64,000 bases of DNA from an uncultured Prevotellaceae bacterium (lineage in GTDB: Bacteria; Bacteroidota; Bacteroidia; Bacteroidales; Bacteroidaceae), in the NCBI GenBank assembly GCA_900315095.1, contig OMXS01000014.1:30131-94130 (forward strand), in the 5' to 3' direction. Made by a program: the position numbers and the translations under genes. The notes under the pieces were generated by a model that worked only from the letters and a program-made list of their open reading frames with translations, was not told the origin of the DNA and did not search any database. Within the stretch, counting starts at the first letter, position 1, and every line of letters begins with the position of its first letter. Positions 59,766 to 64,000 of the stretch are shown in pieces.

Positions 59766-60149
59766 ATGAAAAAGGTGATTAAAACAACAAAGGCACCCGC
59801 CGCCATTGGCCCATATAATCAGGCCATACAAGTAGGAAATCTTGTTTACACTTCTGGCCAGATTCCAATAGACCCTGCCACAGGAAACTTTGTAGAGGGC
59901 GGCATCAAGGAGCAAACGCGCCAGTCGTTGCTTAATGTGAAGGCCATCCTTGAAGAGGCGGGACTCACAATGAGTGATGTGATAAAAACTACGGTATTCA
60001 TGGCAGACATGAACGACTTCTCCGATATGAATGCGGTATATTCAGAGTTCTTCCCCGAACCATATCCTGCACGTTCTGCCGTTGCCGTAAAGACGCTGCC
60101 GAAGGGTGCATTAGTTGAGATTGAAGTTGTTGCCGGCGTATCATTATGA
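59766..60149 (+). CDS. ridA: RidA family enamine/imine deaminase
   Basis: 127 residues. AIGPYNQAIQVGNLVYTSGQ, DVIKTTVFMADMNDFSDMNA, the catalytic Arg in PYPARSAVAV, and the C-terminal Glu in LVEIEVVA match active RidA. Trimers hydrolyse reactive 2-aminoacrylate-type enamines made by PLP enzymes. The aldo/keto reductase gene overlaps its end by 4 bases (ATGA). Confidence 0.95.
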   Translation: MKKVIKTTKAPAAIGPYNQAIQVGNLVYTSGQIPIDPATGNFVEGGIKEQTRQSLLNVKAILEEAGLTMSDVIKTTVFMADMNDFSDMNAVYSEFFPEPYPARSAVAVKTLPKGALVEIEVVAGVSL

Positions 60150-60979
60150 GACAGAAGACAATCAGACTAAACAATGGTTTGGACATCCCTCAGATAGGAG
60201 TCGGGACCTGGACATTACGTGGGGATATGGCACGACAGAACGTGTGCCTGGCTTTGAAAGTCGGATTCCGTCATGTCGACACGGCTCAGGGCTATGAGAA
60301 TGAATCGGAAGTAGGGCAAGGCATCATAGATAGCGGCGTGCCGCGTCATGAGATATTTGTTACAACCAAAGTGGCTACAAATATCATGCGTGAGGGTAGG
60401 GATGCCGTTCGCCAGTCCATCGACGAGAGTATTGCTAAACTAAAGACGGACTACATAGACCTTTTACTTATCCATTGGCCTGTGAAGGACTGCGTGAAAG
60501 ACACTTGGCAGGTGATGGAGGACTATGTGCGTCAGGGCAAGGTGCGTTCCATTGGCGTGAGCAACTTCAACCGCCACCATCTAGAAGATTTGCTCGCTTA
60601 TGCAGAAATACGTCCTGTCATTAACCAAATTGAGGTTCATCCCTTGATGACACAGGAGGAGAACATCGCATATAACCACGAGCTGGGAATACAGGTAGAA
60701 GCCTGGGGACCTTTCGGTCAAGGAGATATTGATGTCGTGGGCCATCCGTTGCTGCAGTCTTTGGCACGGAAATACCAGAAGACTGCCTCGCAGATTGTTC
60801 TCCGATGGATTGTGCAACGCGACCTGATAACCATTCCTCGTGCCAAGCCCAATCACTTTGCCGAGAATCAGGAAATCATGACATTCTCACTCTCCGATGA
60901 GGATATGCAGGCCATTAGCGGTTTAAATCAAAACCTGCGTTCTAACGTGCTCAACGATCCAGAGACTTTCCCGTGGTAA
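60146..60979 (+). CDS. Aldo/keto reductase
   Basis: 277 residues, single-domain AKR5-like (2,5-diketogluconate reductase type). The catalytic tetrad is readable: Asp and Tyr in FRHVDTAQGYENE, Lys in VTTKV, and His in LLIHWP. NADPH-binding IPRAKPNHFAEN follows at about 233. GVGTWTLRGD near the start shows an altered strand-1 region. It reduces carbonyls of unknown identity. Coupled to ridA; the SDR gene starts 33 bases after. Confidence 0.93.
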   Translation: MRQKTIRLNNGLDIPQIGVGTWTLRGDMARQNVCLALKVGFRHVDTAQGYENESEVGQGIIDSGVPRHEIFVTTKVATNIMREGRDAVRQSIDESIAKLKTDYIDLLLIHWPVKDCVKDTWQVMEDYVRQGKVRSIGVSNFNRHHLEDLLAYAEIRPVINQIEVHPLMTQEENIAYNHELGIQVEAWGPFGQGDIDVVGHPLLQSLARKYQKTASQIVLRWIVQRDLITIPRAKPNHFAENQEIMTFSLSDEDMQAISGLNQNLRSNVLNDPETFPW

Positions 60980-61012
60980 GTTTCTTTTCAAGAAATAGAC
61001 ATTTAATCGAGT

Positions 61013-61723
61013 ATGACTGATTTCAAAGATAAAGTAGTCGTTGTGACAGGTGGCGCGCAAGGCATAGGCCGTTGCATCGCCGAAGAGTTCCTTAAAGCAG
61101 GAGCTCATGTTTGCGTGATTGATAAGCAACAAGGGGAACATTTCGTTGGTGATATTGCTGACAAGCACGTTCTGGAACGATTTGCCGAAGAGGTACTCGG
61201 AAAGTATGGTCATGTGGACTACTTGATAAATAATGCCTTGCCTTTGATGAAGGGCATCGATGAATGCGGTTACGAGGAGTTTCAGTATGCTTTGAGTGTT
61301 GGAGTCACAGCCCCGTTCTATCTTGCGAAACTTTTTGCACGGCATTTTGCCGAGGGTGCTGCCATTGTGAACATCTCTTCTTCGCGCGACCGCATGAGTC
61401 AGCCGCAGACAGAGAGTTACACGGCAGCAAAGGGTGGCATAGCAGCCCTGACACATGCCTTGGCCGTCAGCCTTGCCGGACGTGTTCGAGTCAACTCCAT
61501 CTCTCCTGGATGGATAGATACTACCTACACCATATATGAAGGTCCCGATGCTGTTCAGCAGCCCGCAGGACGTGTGGGCAATCCTATGGATATTGCCAAT
61601 ATGGTGTTGTATCTCTGTTCCGATAAGGCAGGTTTCATCACGGGTGAGAACATCTGCATCGACGGTGGCATGACACGCCAGATGATATATCATGGAGATA
61701 ACGGATGGAAGTTAGAATCATAA
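61013..61723 (+). CDS. SDR family oxidoreductase
   Basis: 236 residues. Cofactor motif TGGAQGIGRC, the NNAG motif is NNAL here, the active site has Ser in VNISSSRDR and YTAAK (Tyr and Lys), and SPGWIDT ends the core. Classical SDR of unknown substrate, NAD(H) or NADP(H) not resolved (VIDKQQ at strand 2 suggests NAD). The next gene's start lies 11 bases after the stop. Confidence 0.92.
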   Translation: MTDFKDKVVVVTGGAQGIGRCIAEEFLKAGAHVCVIDKQQGEHFVGDIADKHVLERFAEEVLGKYGHVDYLINNALPLMKGIDECGYEEFQYALSVGVTAPFYLAKLFARHFAEGAAIVNISSSRDRMSQPQTESYTAAKGGIAALTHALAVSLAGRVRVNSISPGWIDTTYTIYEGPDAVQQPAGRVGNPMDIANMVLYLCSDKAGFITGENICIDGGMTRQMIYHGDNGWKLES

Positions 61724-61734
61724 AACTATCAAAT

Positions 61735-62751
61735 ATGAACATTAAATCTTTACTCGTGCTCCTTTTATGTGGAGCAAGTTTATTCTGCTATGCTCAGCAA
61801 CAAGACAAGCAGGGGTCAAACGCAACTAAAACGAATGAAAATATGACTAACGTAGAATTAAGAGAGAAAATAGTAATGGCTTTGGACGACATGAAAGCCA
61901 AGGCAATAGAGATGGGTATCGAAGGTGTGGCAACAGCCTCTGTTCTTAACAAGGGTGAGACTGTCGACTGGATAGGTGAAATGAGGGTTGTCGGAACTCC
62001 TCTTGACACGAAAGGCGGCTATAATCTCGTGGCCGTAGCATGGTCGAAGTGCGGAGAAGTAATCGCTACCGGGGCCGACAGCGGCAATCCTAACCATAAG
62101 ACGATGACGGGCGAACTGGGATATGCTGGTGGTGCCTACGACGAGTACAAAGGCTGTAAGATGGCTTTTGCCTTTAGTGGTGCCACTTCGGAAGAAGACC
62201 TAGTTGTGTCCAAATACGGCATCGAGCGTATGAAAGGGTACATCTCAGAAAAACAGGTTGCTGAAACATCCGTAACATACAATCCTTTGGCCACTCCTTT
62301 AACGAAAGACCAGTTTATACAGGTAACTATTGTGGTGAATGACATCCGTCGCGCCGCCAAGGCATGGGCCGCTCTGCTTGGCGTTCCAGAGCCCGAGATA
62401 TGGGTGAATCATTTGGAGAGCAACGGAGATTATCCATATACCTACCGCGGCAAGGATAACATGCCATGCGATTTGCAGATGTGTGTCATAGAGATGGGCA
62501 ACTGGGTGCTTGAACTGCACCAGATAGACAATAACCCCAGCACATTCCGTGAGTTCATAAACAAACATGGTCAAGGCGTACACCACTTAGGCTTCGAGGT
62601 GGGTGATGCACGTGACGAAGTGATTAAGGAATTGAAAGAACTGGGTTTCGATACAGAGCGCACCATAGGCATCTATCCTGGCAGCAGCTGGACTATTGTG
62701 GACTCGGAGGACGTGCTGGGTGTGAACCTGAACATTAAACCGAAACGGTAG
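61735..62751 (+). CDS. Secreted HbpS/GlcG-like plus VOC domain fusion
   Basis: 338 residues from MNIKSLLVLLLCGASLFCYA, a signal peptide ending near CYAQ. Residues about 45-170 look like a GlcG/HbpS (PF03928) fold: ALDDMKAKAIEMGIEGVATA, GMTGELGYAGGA-like turns and FSGATSEEDLVVSKYGIERM, the family's late G-T-EED-V--YG block. Residues about 190-338 form a VOC (glyoxalase/bleomycin) domain: QVTIVVNDIRRAAKAWAALL, NWVLELHQID and VHHLGFEVGD, where Glu and His are metal ligands. An upstream in-frame ATG-less extension (from 61705) overlaps the SDR gene. Periplasmic role unknown; heme-degrading or aromatic-cleaving chemistry is possible. Confidence 0.78.
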   Translation: MNIKSLLVLLLCGASLFCYAQQQDKQGSNATKTNENMTNVELREKIVMALDDMKAKAIEMGIEGVATASVLNKGETVDWIGEMRVVGTPLDTKGGYNLVAVAWSKCGEVIATGADSGNPNHKTMTGELGYAGGAYDEYKGCKMAFAFSGATSEEDLVVSKYGIERMKGYISEKQVAETSVTYNPLATPLTKDQFIQVTIVVNDIRRAAKAWAALLGVPEPEIWVNHLESNGDYPYTYRGKDNMPCDLQMCVIEMGNWVLELHQIDNNPSTFREFINKHGQGVHHLGFEVGDARDEVIKELKELGFDTERTIGIYPGSSWTIVDSEDVLGVNLNIKPKR

Positions 62752-62753
62752 TT

Positions 62754-62792
62754 ATGAAGGTAATCATTCTCTACGGCAGCCCGAAAGCCTAG
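62754..62792 (+). pseudogene. Truncated start of a flavodoxin-fold reductase gene
   Basis: ATG two bases after the previous stop opens MKVIILYGSPKA and then a TAG. The twelve residues match the first beta-strand and phosphate loop of flavodoxin/NADPH-FMN reductase proteins (typically MKVLIINGSPR). The rest of the gene is missing or replaced by repeat-rich sequence. Confidence 0.6.
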
Positions 62793-63075
62793 CGGGGGGA
62801 GGCAGGAGGGGGATTGTCTTTCTTGGCGCGGATTACACGGAAAAACACGGAAAAAATTTTAATTTAACTTGTAGGGGCGTTCCCCCGTGTGCGCCTCTAG
62901 CCCCTTAAGATAGTGGGTTGGGGGTCTGAACGTCACATTTGGTGATACAATTCCGCCCCTTGGTAAGGGGAGGCTGGAGGGGATTGTCTCGAGAATAGAT
63001 GTCAGTTAATCAATCCCCTTCTAACTCCCCCTTCTTGCTATGGCAAGCGGCGAAGCCGAGCGACTAAAGGGGAGA
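62793..63075. repeat. GC-rich dispersed-type repeats in the gap before the MBL gene
   Basis: GGGGGAGGCAGGAGGGGGAT (62794-62814) and GGGGAGGCTGGAGGGGATTG (62967-62986) are near-direct copies, both followed by TGTCT or TGTCTC. AATCCCCTTCTAACTCCCCC (63012-63031) is an inverted relative. TAGGGGCGTTCCCCCGTG and ACACGGAAAAACACGGAAAA lie between. This composition differs sharply from the flanking genes. Confidence 0.65.
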
Positions 63076-63085
63076 AATGTACTGA

Positions 63086-63187
63086 GATATTGCATCAATC
63101 TCTAATGATGAACTGGAGCGTGTATTGCAGCTGTAGGACATAGAGACGGAATGGATACATGTAGGTCATCTTCAGATTCCTGGTTGA
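63086..63187 (+). other. Possible decayed coding remnant
   Basis: One frame reads DIASISNDELERVLQL, a TAG at 63134, then DIETEWIHVGHLQIPG and a TGA at 63185. The residue pattern looks protein-like and may be the worn 3' part of the truncated reductase gene, but I cannot match it to a family. Confidence 0.3.
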
Positions 63188-63235
63188 TAAAAATCCGTTT
63201 ACACCTTGAAGATGCTGGTCCACGGGGTAAAGTGA

Positions 63236-64000
63236 TTATTTCATTCCCGTCCGGCTACTGAAGTTGATACGGACGCCCTTGTCATCAACCATCATGTCCA
63301 TGCCTCCGTTGTTACCGTTGCTGGCGGTCGGCTTGCGTTCCCCGTCAAGTATCTCGCGGCACATGTCCTTAATATCCGTAACACGCTGGAGAGTCTCTAG
63401 GTTGTCGCCACTATAATGACCTGGGAAGAGGAACCGAATATCGTTCTTCTTCATATAGTTTTCAATTCTTTCGGCCGTGTACATTTCGGTTGAAAGGTTG
63501 GTGAATACCAGCAGGTTGGTAGAGCCGAAAGCATCTCCGCTGAATCCATAGTGCCGTGCCTTGTCAAAGAAAGTGGCACTTCCCGCAGTATGGCCGGGAG
63601 TGAAGATTACTTCTATCTCACGGCCGCCAAGGTCTATCACCTCTCCGTCATGAAGATACCTTATCTGTCCCTTATAGTTGCGCATGTTATTCGGGACAAT
63701 AGGCATGTCGCCGGCATTCAGAAAGACCTCTGGGAAAGGACCTATGCCACCCACATGGTCGCCATGTGCATGGGTTGCCATCATGGTGACTGGCTTGGAT
63801 GTAATCTTTGCCACAATCTTATCCAACTCAGGTATATATGTCCCTGCATCAATCAGAAGTGCGCGTTCATTACCCTCAACTAGGTAGAGTGACTCGTTAT
63901 AGACTCTATGTCCGTTGCCTATCCATGTATGCTCGTCAAGCTGGCGGAACACCACCTCATCATCCTGGTAAACCACTTTTCCGCGAAGGTCACGGCTGTT
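63236..64000 (-). CDS. MBL-fold metallo-hydrolase, N-terminus outside the window
   Basis: The frame stays open to base 64000, so the start is beyond the right edge; 254 residues are seen. Metal motif ATHAHGDHVGGIGPF (HxHxDH), third His in FTPGHTAGS, Asp in FSGDAF and final His in LFPGHYSGD. Beta-lactamase-fold hydrolase of unknown substrate; SLYLVEGNERALLIDAGTYI is the usual entry. The C-terminal 40 residues (ASNGNNGGMDMMVDDKG) are a Gly/Asn/Met-rich tail region. Convergent to the HbpS-VOC gene. Confidence 0.88.
   Translation of the reverse strand, partial: NSRDLRGKVVYQDDEVVFRQLDEHTWIGNGHRVYNESLYLVEGNERALLIDAGTYIPELDKIVAKITSKPVTMMATHAHGDHVGGIGPFPEVFLNAGDMPIVPNNMRNYKGQIRYLHDGEVIDLGGREIEVIFTPGHTAGSATFFDKARHYGFSGDAFGSTNLLVFTNLSTEMYTAERIENYMKKNDIRFLFPGHYSGDNLETLQRVTDIKDMCREILDGERKPTASNGNNGGMDMMVDDKGVRINFSSRTGMK

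Overview
The window is chromosomal DNA from a member of the Bacteroidota, most likely Prevotella or a close relative in the Bacteroidales. The evidence is as follows. Promoters of the form TTTG-N19-TAnnTTTG recur (for example before aspS, yidC, pgi, the MORN-repeat gene and the tRNA cluster). There is a type B type-IX-secretion sorting domain protein, a gldE-type gene beside ssb, a fused FeoA-FeoB, DUF3078/DUF3857/DUF1573 proteins, a carboxynorspermidine decarboxylase and a eukaryote-like glycogen branching enzyme. Shine-Dalgarno sequences are mostly absent, as expected for this phylum. The species assignment is inference. I see no phage, IS element, CRISPR array or defence island; this is mostly core genome.

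Layout. 1-8.4 kb: end of a parvulin-type periplasmic foldase, a Wza-like export lipoprotein, yifB/comM, then a leftward operon (type B CTD protein, uvrA, fmt). 8.4-12.9 kb: LysM plus periplasmic-binding protein, PorT-like barrel, POT transporter, small secreted protein. 13-20 kb (leftward): YitT protein, MFS carrier, DPP5-like S9 peptidase, yidC. 20-26 kb: DUF3857 and DUF3078 pair, DUF1573 protein, aspS, two small winged-helix proteins. 26-28.3 kb: menB-menC-gtrA. 28.4-33.6 kb (leftward): kdsB, feoAB, a membrane protein, hisB. 33.7-39.5 kb: MORN protein, YhcH-like protein, glgB and two uncharacterised proteins. 39.6-41.8 kb (leftward): thiE/tenI-like, prs, tlpA-like lipoprotein. 42-51 kb: nspC, four tRNAs (Gly-Leu-Leu-Gly), ssb-gldE-phosphopantetheinyl transferase, rsmA, fRMsr, frr, rsgA, TMEM43-like protein. 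51-55 kb: a beta-helix lipoprotein followed by a LytS/LytTR two-component pair. 55-59.4 kb: aldose epimerase, mnmA, HAD phosphatase, pgi. 59.7-64 kb: ridA, aldo/keto reductase, SDR, HbpS-VOC fusion, a flavodoxin-gene remnant in a repeat-rich gap, and an MBL-fold hydrolase running off the right edge.

The most unusual signal lies between the genes. Five spacers (3.6, 12.9, 22.5, 35.4 and 55.0 kb) hold short arrays in which the dinucleotide CA, followed by partly palindromic sequence, recurs every 22 (21-23) bases. The unit sequence differs from array to array and often unit to unit, but the spacing is held. Two distant arrays share the same 17-mer. Four of the five lie in convergent (tail-to-tail) spacers, and the other convergent spacers hold other hairpins or repeats. 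This looks like a periodic intergenic element family whose phase and symmetry are conserved more than its sequence.

How the genes work together: several operons link cell-envelope assembly (yidC, PorT-like protein, gldE, kdsB, export lipoprotein) to household translation and repair genes (fmt, uvrA, frr, rsmA, rsgA, aspS, mnmA). Central sugar metabolism (pgi, a beta-phosphoglucomutase-like HAD, an aldose epimerase, glgB) is spread over two loci. The last 4 kb is a small-molecule detoxification and redox cluster.
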